Source: Actinomycetota bacterium (GTDB taxonomy: Bacteria > Actinomycetota > Humimicrobiia > Humimicrobiales > Humimicrobiaceae). Taken from it: a stretch of 8,410 nt of DNA. The DNA lies in contig PWSB01000197.1 of NCBI GenBank assembly GCA_003563375.1, positions 1 through 8,410 on the forward strand, read 5' to 3'. The translations under genes were made by a program, and so were the position numbers. The notes below the pieces were generated by a model. The model saw nothing but the letters and a program-made list of their open reading frames with translations, was not told the DNA's origin and made no database searches. Below are positions 1 to 6,443 of this stretch, one piece after another (the first letter of the stretch is position 1; each line of letters starts with the position of its first letter).

Positions 1-402
1 GTAGAGATTGGAAAAGGTTTTAGGTCCGGCAAAGAGACTGGAACCAGATACCATGACGAGATATTCTACGGCCCAAAAAAAGGTTTCTATAGAGGGTCCA
101 ATAACTGCGGGGGGATTGAAGGAGGGATCAGTAATGGTTCGGACATAGTCATAGGAGCGGTGATGAAGCCAATACCCACCACGGAAAAAGGCCTCTATAC
201 AGTTAATATTAAAGACAAAAGCAAACAAATAAGCTTAAAGGAAAGATCGGATGTCTGCGCCGTACCTGCTGCCTCAATTGTAGCAGAGGCAATGACGGCC
301 ATGGTTCTGGCTACTGCTTTCCAGGATAAATTTGGAAAAGATAATATTGAGGAAATAAAGCAGGGTTACCAGAATTGGAAAAAATATTACCGAAGTATTT
401 GA
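1..402 (+). CDS. aroC: chorismate synthase, C-terminal part (5' end outside the window)
   Basis: Frame 1 is open from the first base to the TGA at 400-402 and gives 133 residues, about the last third of a family usually 360-390 residues long. Chorismate synthase converts 5-enolpyruvylshikimate-3-phosphate to chorismate using reduced FMN; it is the last step of the shikimate pathway and cytosolic. Visible family motifs are the HDEI segment, the Asn/Gly signature RGSNNCGGIEGGISNG (residues about 35-50 of the fragment), MKPIPT just after it, and RSDVCAVPAA followed by AEAM. The last two flank the flavin and substrate site in known members. Nothing is broken in the visible part. It is followed after one base by shikimate kinase, so the two are likely co-translated. 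The family call is essentially certain; only the N-terminus cannot be judged. Confidence 0.97.
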   Translation, partial: VEIGKGFRSGKETGTRYHDEIFYGPKKGFYRGSNNCGGIEGGISNGSDIVIGAVMKPIPTTEKGLYTVNIKDKSKQISLKERSDVCAVPAASIVAEAMTAMVLATAFQDKFGKDNIEEIKQGYQNWKKYYRSI

Positions 403-403
403 A

Positions 404-910
404 ATGGATTACAAAAATATATCCCTCATTGGCTTTATGGCTTCAGGAAAGACCACTGTGGGAAGGATTCTTGCAGAGAAAAAGAAGATGCTTTTCATAG
501 ACACAGACAGGGTCATAGAGTTAAAAAAAGGAGAGGCGGTTTCCGAGATATTTAAAAAATTTGGAGAGGACGCCTTCAGGGAACTTGAAAAAGAAGTTAT
601 TTCAAAACTTTACGGAAACTGTGATTGTGTGTTTGCGTGCGGAGGCGGAATTGTAGAGAGGGAGGAGAATATAAAAACTGTACGGGAAAACAGCCTGGTA
701 ATATACCTTAAGGTTTCTCCGGGCCAGGCAGTAGAAAGGATAAAGGATAAAAACCAAAGGCCCCTGCTCGATGTAGAAGACCCCGGCCTTAAAGCAGAGA
801 AGCTTTTAAGAAGAAGGGAGCCTTTATATAAGGCTATGTCTGACATGGTGATAGAAACGGATTTTCTGGGGCCAGAAGAGGCAGCAGAGAAGATACTGGA
901 AATGATATGA
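404..910 (+). CDS. aroK: shikimate kinase
   Basis: A 168-residue cytosolic enzyme of normal family length that phosphorylates shikimate at the 3-hydroxyl with ATP. The P-loop GFMASGKTT spans residues 10-18. D33-T34-D35 supplies the magnesium and shikimate contacts, and R59 in the FRELE segment binds shikimate. G80-G81-G82 is the Walker B-like glycine turn, R119 in QRPLL lies in the lid, and R138 in RREPLY is the second substrate arginine. All key residues are present. The ATG lies one base after the aroC stop and has only a weak purine stretch (CGAAG) upstream, so translation probably depends on coupling to aroC. The stop overlaps the next start (ATGA). The product belongs to the NMP-kinase-like fold; gluconate kinase is the usual confusion, but the FRELE and GGG motifs and the aro neighbours exclude it. 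Confidence 0.97.
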   Translation: MDYKNISLIGFMASGKTTVGRILAEKKKMLFIDTDRVIELKKGEAVSEIFKKFGEDAFRELEKEVISKLYGNCDCVFACGGGIVEREENIKTVRENSLVIYLKVSPGQAVERIKDKNQRPLLDVEDPGLKAEKLLRRREPLYKAMSDMVIETDFLGPEEAAEKILEMI

Positions 911-2010
911 TGAAAAAGATTTTAGCAAAAACATCTAATAGAAGATATCCTATATATATAAGAAGGGGTATATCTAAATCTGCATTGAAACTCATAAAGG
1001 GGATGTTTCCAGGCTCCCATAAGCTTCTTTTGGTTACCAATGACAGCATATATTCTATTTACAGGGAAATGCTGGAAAAAAATTTGGCATCCGGCGATCT
1101 TGAGTCTCACATACATACCATAAAAGAAGGAGAGACATATAAAAGCCTGGATTCCTCCAGGGAGCTCTTTGATGTACTGCTTAAACATAATTTCCACCGA
1201 AATGACTTAATCGTAGCTTTTGGGGGTGGTGTAATCGGGGACCTGGTCGGTTTTGCCGCTTCAACCTACCACAGGGGGACTAACCTGGTCCAGTACCCTA
1301 CCACTATAATAGGGCAGGTGGATTCAAGCATAGGGGGAAAGGTTGCGGTAAACTACAGGGATACAAAGAACATAATAGGGACATTTTATCAGCCTCATAT
1401 GATTATTATGGACCCCGCACTGCTAAATACTTTGGATGATTCTGAGATTGTCAACGGCCTGGGGGAAGTTATTAAATACGGCCTCATTTTTGACAGCAGG
1501 ATACTTGATGCATTGGAAAAACTCGTCCAGAGGCAGGAAAAAATTTCCAGTATAACAGCCAGCAGGTTATTTGAAGATATCATTTATAGATGCGCAAGGA
1601 TCAAGGCGGCAGTGGTAAGTAAGGATGAATTCGACACAGGCCACAGGAACCTGCTAAATTTCGGCCACACAATAGGCCATGCCCTTGAAAAAGCTTCTGG
1701 ATTGACTGAAATAAGCCACGGGCGCGCTATAAGCTTGGGAATGCTGGTCGCTTTGGATATTTCAGCCGGGCTGGGCAGCCAAAACGCTGATTTAAAGAAA
1801 AGAATGGTCCACTTATATAAAAAGGTGGGGCTGCCTGCAAGGATAGCGGGCCCGGGGCCAGAACAGTTATTAGAGGCTGCCGGCTTTGATAAGAAATTTA
1901 CTTCCAAAAAAAACAAGTTCGTACTGCTCAAAGCCTTAAACAGGCCATTTTTTTACCACGGTGTCCCGGAAGAGATAATCATCAATGCCATTAAAAAGAA
2001 TATGGGGTAG
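907..2010 (+). CDS. aroB: 3-dehydroquinate synthase
   Basis: A 367-residue protein, the usual length for the single-domain bacterial enzyme. It cyclises DAHP to 3-dehydroquinate with NAD and a divalent metal, the second step of the shikimate pathway. Motifs in order are the NAD-binding glycine stretch GGGVIGDLVGF (106-116), PTT (131-133), DSSIGGK (139-145), GLGEVIKYG (184-192), LNFGHTIGHA (250-259) and SHGRAISLGM (270-279). By family alignment the metal ligands are E187, H254 and H271, all present. The start ATG at 907 overlaps the aroK stop, and a second ATG follows at 910; either would give the same enzyme, and GGAA at about 897-900 sits closer to the expected distance for one of these two. 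Small variations (YPTT for the common IPTT, GHR for GLR before the histidine motif) do not touch catalytic residues. DOI synthases of aminoglycoside pathways are related, but the aro operon supports AroB. Confidence 0.97.
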   Translation: MMKKILAKTSNRRYPIYIRRGISKSALKLIKGMFPGSHKLLLVTNDSIYSIYREMLEKNLASGDLESHIHTIKEGETYKSLDSSRELFDVLLKHNFHRNDLIVAFGGGVIGDLVGFAASTYHRGTNLVQYPTTIIGQVDSSIGGKVAVNYRDTKNIIGTFYQPHMIIMDPALLNTLDDSEIVNGLGEVIKYGLIFDSRILDALEKLVQRQEKISSITASRLFEDIIYRCARIKAAVVSKDEFDTGHRNLLNFGHTIGHALEKASGLTEISHGRAISLGMLVALDISAGLGSQNADLKKRMVHLYKKVGLPARIAGPGPEQLLEAAGFDKKFTSKKNKFVLLKALNRPFFYHGVPEEIIINAIKKNMG

Positions 2011-2014
2011 GAAC

Positions 2015-2449
2015 ATGAAAAAGATATTGATAATAAACGGTCCAAACCTGAATCTGCTGGGGGGAAGAGAAGAAGACATATATGGGAGGAGAAGTTTTGA
2101 CGAGGTCTATGAAGAACTTGAAACCTTTGCCTCCAAAAACAGGATAGACCTTTCTTACTTCCAATCCAATTCAGAAGGGGAGATAATCGACAGGCTGCAT
2201 TCAGCTATCGGTAAATTTGATTCAGTGGTTATCAATCCCGGAGCGCTCACCCATTACAGCTACAGCCTGCATGATGCGATCGCAGCCTCCAAGCTGCCGG
2301 TTATAGAGGTCCATATCACAAATATCTATAAAAGAGGGGGCTGGAGGGCTAAATCGGTAATATCCCCCGCAGCAAAAGGGGTGATACTTGGTTTTGGGAC
2401 AGATGTTTATAAATTAGGCCTTTATGCCGCGATCAATATTGGGGATTAA
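2015..2449 (+). CDS. aroQ: type II 3-dehydroquinate dehydratase
   Basis: This 144-residue protein has the normal length of the small dodecameric type II enzyme, which dehydrates 3-dehydroquinate to 3-dehydroshikimate. The N-terminus holds the family signature NGPNLNLLGGRE (8-19), then the catalytic Y23 in IYG, FQSNSEGEIID (49-59), INPGALTHYS (73-82) and EVHITNIYKR (98-107). By comparison with the M. tuberculosis enzyme the active-site residues correspond to R18, Y23, N74, H80, H100 and R107, all present. I chose the ATG at 2015 over an in-frame ATG at 1985 because 2015 places MKKILIINGPN directly at the family N-terminus and has GGGGT/AGGA upstream; the earlier start would lie inside aroB. 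The gene starts four bases after the aroB stop. Type II enzymes are unrelated to type I AroD, so no second dehydratase is needed here. Confidence 0.97.
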   Translation: MKKILIINGPNLNLLGGREEDIYGRRSFDEVYEELETFASKNRIDLSYFQSNSEGEIIDRLHSAIGKFDSVVINPGALTHYSYSLHDAIAASKLPVIEVHITNIYKRGGWRAKSVISPAAKGVILGFGTDVYKLGLYAAINIGD

Positions 2450-2453
2450 AGAT

Positions 2454-3437
2454 ATGCATGCACTGGGTAAAAAAATCAATGCTGTAAAAAGCAAGGCATG
2501 CTGCCAGAAAGGTTTTAGCTTAATAGAGGTTGTCGTAGCCTTGTTTGTAATCTCCCTTGTAACCGGAGTCGTGCTCCACAGCAGCATATTGGCTGTCAAC
2601 ACCAACAGGATAAACAAGACCAAGACCCTCGCATTGGCTTCAATAAATGAAGAAATAGAAAAGATAAGAGCCATGGACTATGAAGACCTCGGGCTGATAG
2701 GCGGAAACCCTGATGGGGTTATTGCTGCTGAGGCAATAAATGAAGAGGGTTTCTTGCTGACCTATGATATCAGATGGGCACAGGGAGAAGAAAGCTACAA
2801 GCAGGTATCGGTGACCGCATATAAAAAACCTATGATAGAGACACTGGAGGCTATTACAAGGGTTTACCCTCTAGAGGATTTTATCAATGGCGGAGATGCG
2901 GACAGCCTTTATCCTCCCCCCAGCAGCTTGACCATTGAAAAGATAAACGGCCAGGTATTGCTAAGCTGGGAAAGCCCTGATACGGACCTGCAGATAAATG
3001 AATACAGGGCCTACAGGGATAATATATTTTTTACAAGCACAAGCCCGGATACAACCAGCCTGACAGATGACCTGGTCCAGGAAGCAAAGTATTATGTGAC
3101 TGCACTTTATTCTGATATTACCGAAAGCGGGCCGAGCAATGAAGTGAGCTTAACAGAAAATATTGAAAAATATCCTGCACCGCAGAATCTTACCGTGGTC
3201 TCAATAGAGGGAGAGGATGAGAACAGGACCGTGACCCTGCAGTGGTACCCTCCTGAACCTTCCTCGGGGGTAGCTGGATATAATATATATAGGAAAGGCA
3301 ACTATATAGACAGTACCGATGTTTCCATTACCAGCTATGTGGACCACCCCGGTGATCCCGACCCGGTAAATTACTATGTGACTGCAATCTATGAGGATGG
3401 AGTGGAAAGTGGGCCAAGTGAGCCGGTATCTGGTTAA
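2454..3437 (+). CDS. PilV/GspI-like prepilin with two C-terminal fibronectin type III domains
   Basis: The 327-residue product starts with a class III signal of type IV prepilins: a basic 20-residue leader ending KG, then FSLIEVVVALFVISLVTG, with predicted cleavage after G20 and the conserved Glu5 at E25. The hydrophobic helix runs to about residue 42, followed by the pilin helix and a pilin-like head to about 150. Two Fn3-type domains follow, at about 153-233 and 240-327, with matching starts (YPPPSSLTI, YPAPQNLTV), core tryptophans (LLSWESP, LQWYPP) and matching ends (YYVTALY and YYVTAIY, then ESGPS in both). It should be exported by the type IV pilus machinery, cut by prepilin peptidase and act as a minor subunit; adhesion through Fn3 is inference. 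The ATG at 2454 follows the aroQ stop by four bases with GGGGA nine bases upstream; an in-frame ATG at 2424 inside aroQ would lengthen the leader. Residues 154-156 are Pro-Pro-Pro. Exact partner pilus unknown. Confidence 0.88.
   Translation: MHALGKKINAVKSKACCQKGFSLIEVVVALFVISLVTGVVLHSSILAVNTNRINKTKTLALASINEEIEKIRAMDYEDLGLIGGNPDGVIAAEAINEEGFLLTYDIRWAQGEESYKQVSVTAYKKPMIETLEAITRVYPLEDFINGGDADSLYPPPSSLTIEKINGQVLLSWESPDTDLQINEYRAYRDNIFFTSTSPDTTSLTDDLVQEAKYYVTALYSDITESGPSNEVSLTENIEKYPAPQNLTVVSIEGEDENRTVTLQWYPPEPSSGVAGYNIYRKGNYIDSTDVSITSYVDHPGDPDPVNYYVTAIYEDGVESGPSEPVSG
2910..3434 (+). repeat. tandem pair of fibronectin type III-like domains within the prepilin gene
   Basis: Two diverged copies lie head to tail at about 2910-3152 and 3171-3434. 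They share YP-P-LT starts 87 codons apart and the YYVTA(L/I)Y...ESGPS ends 94 codons apart. The tail similarity is visible in DNA too (TATGTGACTGCA occurs in both), which suggests an old internal duplication or domain shuffling. Each copy has the spacing of a roughly 85-90 residue Fn3 beta sandwich, with Trp in strand B and Tyr pairs near strands C and F. Domain borders are estimated by eye. Confidence 0.75.
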
Positions 3438-3981
3438 AAAAATTACAAAAAAAGAGTCAGGTTACACTATAGTGGAGATGCTTCTAGTCCTTCTGCTCAT
3501 GTTTCTGGTCATCTCTATTGTAACCCTGACCTATTTTACTGCTGTCAATTCTTCAAAACAGGTAATAGATACTGCTTCAGCGAAGATCGATGCCAGAACA
3601 GCCATGTATTCAATAAGCAAGGAAATAAGAGGAGCGACAGAGATCTTTGAGGCAGAGACAGACAAGATTAGTTTTAAAAGCCAAAATGAGCAGGAAGACA
3701 GCCTGGATGATGTAAGCTACTACCTAAAGCCCCAGCAGGGATATTACACCCTTTATGCTTCAATAAACGGAGAAGAGAGGTTTATAGTTACAGATATAAT
3801 AGATAACAGCCTTTTTTCTTATTTTTCTTCAAAAAAGACAGAGCTAAGCGCGCCATTGCAGGAGGGTGACCTGAGCAAAATAGGGATAGTGGGCATAAAT
3901 ATTATTATAGACAGGGCCAGGGTGCCCAGCGAGAGGACCATGAAGCTTGGCACCCTGGTTACCTTAAGGAACAGATCATAG
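3418..3981 (+). CDS. PilW/GspJ-like minor prepilin
   Basis: From the GTG at 3418 the product has 187 residues. A 15-residue basic leader ends in SG, followed by YTIVEMLLVLLLMFLVISIV; cleavage is predicted after G15 with Glu5 at E20, so this is a type IV prepilin processed by prepilin peptidase. The following segment (ARTAMYSISKEIRGATEI, about 49-66) resembles the amphipathic helix of PilW and GspJ proteins, where an Arg/Ser-Ile-x-Lys-Glu-Ile-Arg-x-Ala pattern is common. The rest is a small beta-type head with no cysteines. The start is uncertain: ATGs at 3391 and 3397 are in frame and give leaders of 24 and 22 residues, but GTG 3418 has GGAAAG eight bases upstream and overlaps the preceding gene by only 20 bases. 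It probably forms a tip complex with its two neighbours. Family assignment beyond 'prepilin' rests on position and the helix pattern. Confidence 0.82.
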   Translation: MSRYLVKKITKKESGYTIVEMLLVLLLMFLVISIVTLTYFTAVNSSKQVIDTASAKIDARTAMYSISKEIRGATEIFEAETDKISFKSQNEQEDSLDDVSYYLKPQQGYYTLYASINGEERFIVTDIIDNSLFSYFSSKKTELSAPLQEGDLSKIGIVGINIIIDRARVPSERTMKLGTLVTLRNRS

Positions 3982-3989
3982 GTGATGCC

Positions 3990-5315
3990 ATGTGGTTTTT
4001 AAAAAAAGAAAACGGTAATGTGACCTTGCTGGTCCTGGTCATGGCAGCTGTCATCATCTTAGGCACTGCTTCCATGATAGGTTTTCTATACAGGGATATA
4101 GGGTTTACAAAGGTAGATGAAGGCAACTTGAGGGCATTGAATTTTGCTGAGGCAGGCATAGCTGACTTCCAGTACAAGGTATCTCAAAACCTGGTACTGG
4201 GAGAAGAGCTTCCGCCTAGCGGCTACAGTGAAAAGGTAAGCGGAGCAGGCGGTGAGGAAGGGGCCTTTACGGTGACCTATGAAGAAATACTTGAAGATGG
4301 GACGCTCAAAGGTTTTAAAGTCACTTCAGCCGGCACGGATAAAAGCTCCTGGCAGAGGACCGTAAGGGTAAATTTTTCTCTGGGGGGGTCTTCTATATTG
4401 AATATATATGATTACATATATTCGGCCAGGTCCATGAACAATGGAGAATTGATGGCTTCCCAGACCAGCATCATAGGTCCCTTCTTTACAAACGGGCACC
4501 TTAATCTCAGGGGAGGGGTGGCCTTTGAAAAGGGGCCTGTTTTTGTAAAGGATGCCATCCTTATGGGGGGAAGTTCTTCCATAGGCATCCCCGATGGTTA
4601 TATAGACCTGCATCTGGGTGGTTCCATGACCACTCTTGACGGGACACCTATAGATCCCCTGGACCCCGGGGGCGAAAATGTATATGTAGATAACTACTAC
4701 CGCATTTGTCCTGAGTTGCCCATGCTGGTAATAGATGATGCTTACTTGGCCAATCTTGAGGATGTATTATGGATAGAAGGGGGGCTCCAAGTTAGGGACA
4801 AGGACATTCATCTTGAGCATAATGGAAGTTATATCATATATACTGCAAGCGATAAGGTCCTAAAGATAGGGGGCAATATCGTGGTGCAAGGAGACATAAT
4901 CCTTGGTTCGGAAAAGGGGGCGCCAAATGTTATCGTCTACGAGGGGACAGCAAAACTTATCAGTACCGGAAAGATTACCGTCTTTTATCAACTGGTATCG
5001 AATCCTTCCACACTCTTTCCCCAGGAGTCTCTGCTGATATTGATCTCTATGACCGATGCTTACCTGGATTTTAAAAAATCCTTAGGGAAGCCTGAAGGGG
5101 AATTCGTAGCCATAGCAAATAATGAGATACTGCTCGATGAAAATACAGTAATAAGGGGGAGCTTGATTGCAGACCATCTTATAGTGGATAATAATTCTAG
5201 AATATACTATATAGAAGAATTAAGTGATTACTGGCCTGATGATATGCCCGAGGCTACAGCGGTTATACCTGACAGGGCTGTAATGGAGAGCTGGCAGGAG
5301 ATCAGAAACCAATGA
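3990..5315 (+). CDS. PilX/GspK-like pilus tip protein with long beta-rich C-terminal region
   Basis: The 441-residue product starts with a short basic leader and a hydrophobic helix at about 10-33 (GNVTLLVLVMAAVIILGTAS), then LNFAEAGIADFQYKV at 50-64. The AEAGI pattern after the helix is typical of PilX-type N-terminal domains. Cleavage after G9 is possible, but the residue in the Glu5 position is Leu14, so this is a pilin-like protein without Glu5, as in GspK-type tip subunits. Residues about 70-130 form a beta-type head. From about 130 to the end the chain is rich in Gly, Ile and Val, with short alternating hydrophobic strands (GGNIVVQGDIILGS, NEILLDENTVIRGSLIADHLIV) that look like a beta-solenoid or polymer-forming fold; this is inference. 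There is no catalytic motif. It starts eight bases after the previous stop, with AGGTGA just upstream, and ends one base before the peptidase start. Surface or pilus tip location is likely. Confidence 0.78.
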   Translation: MWFLKKENGNVTLLVLVMAAVIILGTASMIGFLYRDIGFTKVDEGNLRALNFAEAGIADFQYKVSQNLVLGEELPPSGYSEKVSGAGGEEGAFTVTYEEILEDGTLKGFKVTSAGTDKSSWQRTVRVNFSLGGSSILNIYDYIYSARSMNNGELMASQTSIIGPFFTNGHLNLRGGVAFEKGPVFVKDAILMGGSSSIGIPDGYIDLHLGGSMTTLDGTPIDPLDPGGENVYVDNYYRICPELPMLVIDDAYLANLEDVLWIEGGLQVRDKDIHLEHNGSYIIYTASDKVLKIGGNIVVQGDIILGSEKGAPNVIVYEGTAKLISTGKITVFYQLVSNPSTLFPQESLLILISMTDAYLDFKKSLGKPEGEFVAIANNEILLDENTVIRGSLIADHLIVDNNSRIYYIEELSDYWPDDMPEATAVIPDRAVMESWQEIRNQ

Positions 5316-5316
5316 T

Positions 5317-6429
5317 TTGAGATTTATTTTGAACATATACAGCAACCGGTTAAAAAATTTAAAAAAGATGATGGCAGATAAAGGTTATGATTCTTTTTTG
5401 GTATTAAAAGAGGAAAATATACATTATCTCACCGGTTTTAGTGGCAAAGGGTCTGCGGGCATCCTTTTTATAGGAGATAGAATAAATTATCTGCTCGTAC
5501 ACTTCATATATTTTTTGGAAGCAAAAAAAAGCATCAGCATGGATGCGGATGTATTAGAATACCGTACGGACAAATTTAAAAACCTTCCCGCACTGCTCGA
5601 AGAATCAGCAGGTAATATAGGTATAGAGGATGATGTCTCTTATAGGGATTTTCAAAAAATAGAAGATTACGCCCAAAACCGGGGAAAGAAAGTCACCCCT
5701 GAATCCGGGATGGTGGAGAGCCTGAGGGCTGTAAAGGGCCCTGAAGAGCTTGAAAAAATAAATAAAGCCTGCGATATAGCCGATAAGGTGGTCCATTGGA
5801 TTGCCGGTGAGGATACTGATTTTTTCCTGTCCAGGACCGAAGCGGAACTTGCCCTGGATATAGAAAGAAAGATCCTCGAGTTTGGGGGGGACGGTACTCC
5901 CTTTGACATGGTGATTGCAAACAGGCAGAACTCAAGCCTTCCGCACTACAGGCCTTCAAACAGAAAGATAAGACCCGGCCCGCTGCTCATTGATTTCGGT
6001 GTCCTATATAAGAATTATTGCTGTGATATTACCCGGACTTTTTTTGTAGGGTTGCAAAATTATGGCAAATTAAAGAAAATTTATGATATAGTCTTAGAGG
6101 CCCAGGATAAAGCTATCCAGGCCTGCAGGGAGGATATATGTTCAAAGGAGCTGGACTCGGTTGCCCGCAAGGTAATTGAAGATGAGGGCTTTGGAAGAAA
6201 CTACGGCCATGGCCTGGGGCATGGTGTGGGCCTGCAGATACATGAGGCTCCAGTGATAGGTTTGAGCTCCGACGAGGTCTTAAAGTCAGGTATGGTAGTT
6301 ACCATTGAACCGGGCATCTATCTGGATGAACTGGGCGGAGTGAGGATAGAGGATATGGTTTTGGTTAAAAAAAACAGCTGCCAGGTCCTTTTTTCCGCTC
6401 CAAAGGATTTTATGATTATAAAAGGGTAG
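5317..6429 (+). CDS. pepQ: M24B metallopeptidase, Xaa-Pro dipeptidase/aminopeptidase
   Basis: This 370-residue cytosolic enzyme cleaves the bond before proline in X-Pro peptides using two divalent metal ions. The N-terminal creatinase/prolidase domain covers about 8-140; the pita-bread catalytic domain follows. Metal ligands predicted from the family are D226 and D237 (DFG, then CCDITRT 11 residues on), H302 in HGLGHGVGLQIHE, E331 in TIEPGIY and E345 in RIED. H298 and H309, the supporting histidines, are also present. The spacing matches P. furiosus prolidase closely, so dipeptidase is favoured over aminopeptidase P, though sequence alone cannot separate them. There is no nearby ATG: TTG at 5317 or TTG at 5329 (giving MNIYSNRLKNL) must start it, and 5329 has GAGA at better spacing; the first ATG (5368) has no ribosome site. 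The position just before efp matches the conserved pepQ-efp pair. Confidence 0.93.
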   Translation: MRFILNIYSNRLKNLKKMMADKGYDSFLVLKEENIHYLTGFSGKGSAGILFIGDRINYLLVHFIYFLEAKKSISMDADVLEYRTDKFKNLPALLEESAGNIGIEDDVSYRDFQKIEDYAQNRGKKVTPESGMVESLRAVKGPEELEKINKACDIADKVVHWIAGEDTDFFLSRTEAELALDIERKILEFGGDGTPFDMVIANRQNSSLPHYRPSNRKIRPGPLLIDFGVLYKNYCCDITRTFFVGLQNYGKLKKIYDIVLEAQDKAIQACREDICSKELDSVARKVIEDEGFGRNYGHGLGHGVGLQIHEAPVIGLSSDEVLKSGMVVTIEPGIYLDELGGVRIEDMVLVKKNSCQVLFSAPKDFMIIKG

Positions 6430-6431
6430 AA

Positions 6432-6436
6432 AAGGA
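6432..6436 (+). promoter_or_regulatory. ribosome binding site deciding the efp start
   Basis: AAGGA lies seven bases before the ATG at 6444 and fourteen after nothing but the peptidase stop region, so it favours ATG 6444 over the in-frame TTG at 6441 directly before it. It is one of the few clear Shine-Dalgarno sites in this tightly packed string, in keeping with the high expression expected of EF-P. Confidence 0.6.
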
Positions 6437-6443
6437 ATATTTG

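Noticed and set aside
1584..1931. Minus-strand open frame of 115 codons opposite aroB
   Set aside because: It lies wholly inside a certain aroB gene, has low-complexity composition typical of the reverse of a real gene, and shows no ribosome site or family motif.
2424..2453. Earlier ATG for the Fn3 prepilin inside aroQ
   Set aside because: It would add ten residues to an already complete prepilin leader and has no ribosome site; ATG 2454 just after the aroQ stop fits better.
2499..2504. Cys-Cys in the prepilin leader as a lipobox
   Set aside because: The cysteines precede the hydrophobic helix instead of following it, and the KG/FSLIE prepilin site explains processing.
3436..3442. A7 run at the end of the Fn3 prepilin as a programmed frameshift joining it to the next prepilin
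   Set aside because: The run starts in the stop codon itself, so there is no slippery site before termination, and the next gene has its own start and leader.
4382..4388. G7 run in the PilX-like gene as a phase-variation switch
   Set aside because: A run of the same length occurs at 5884-5890 in the housekeeping peptidase gene, so it is not specific to surface genes, and seven bases is short for slippage. The frame is intact.
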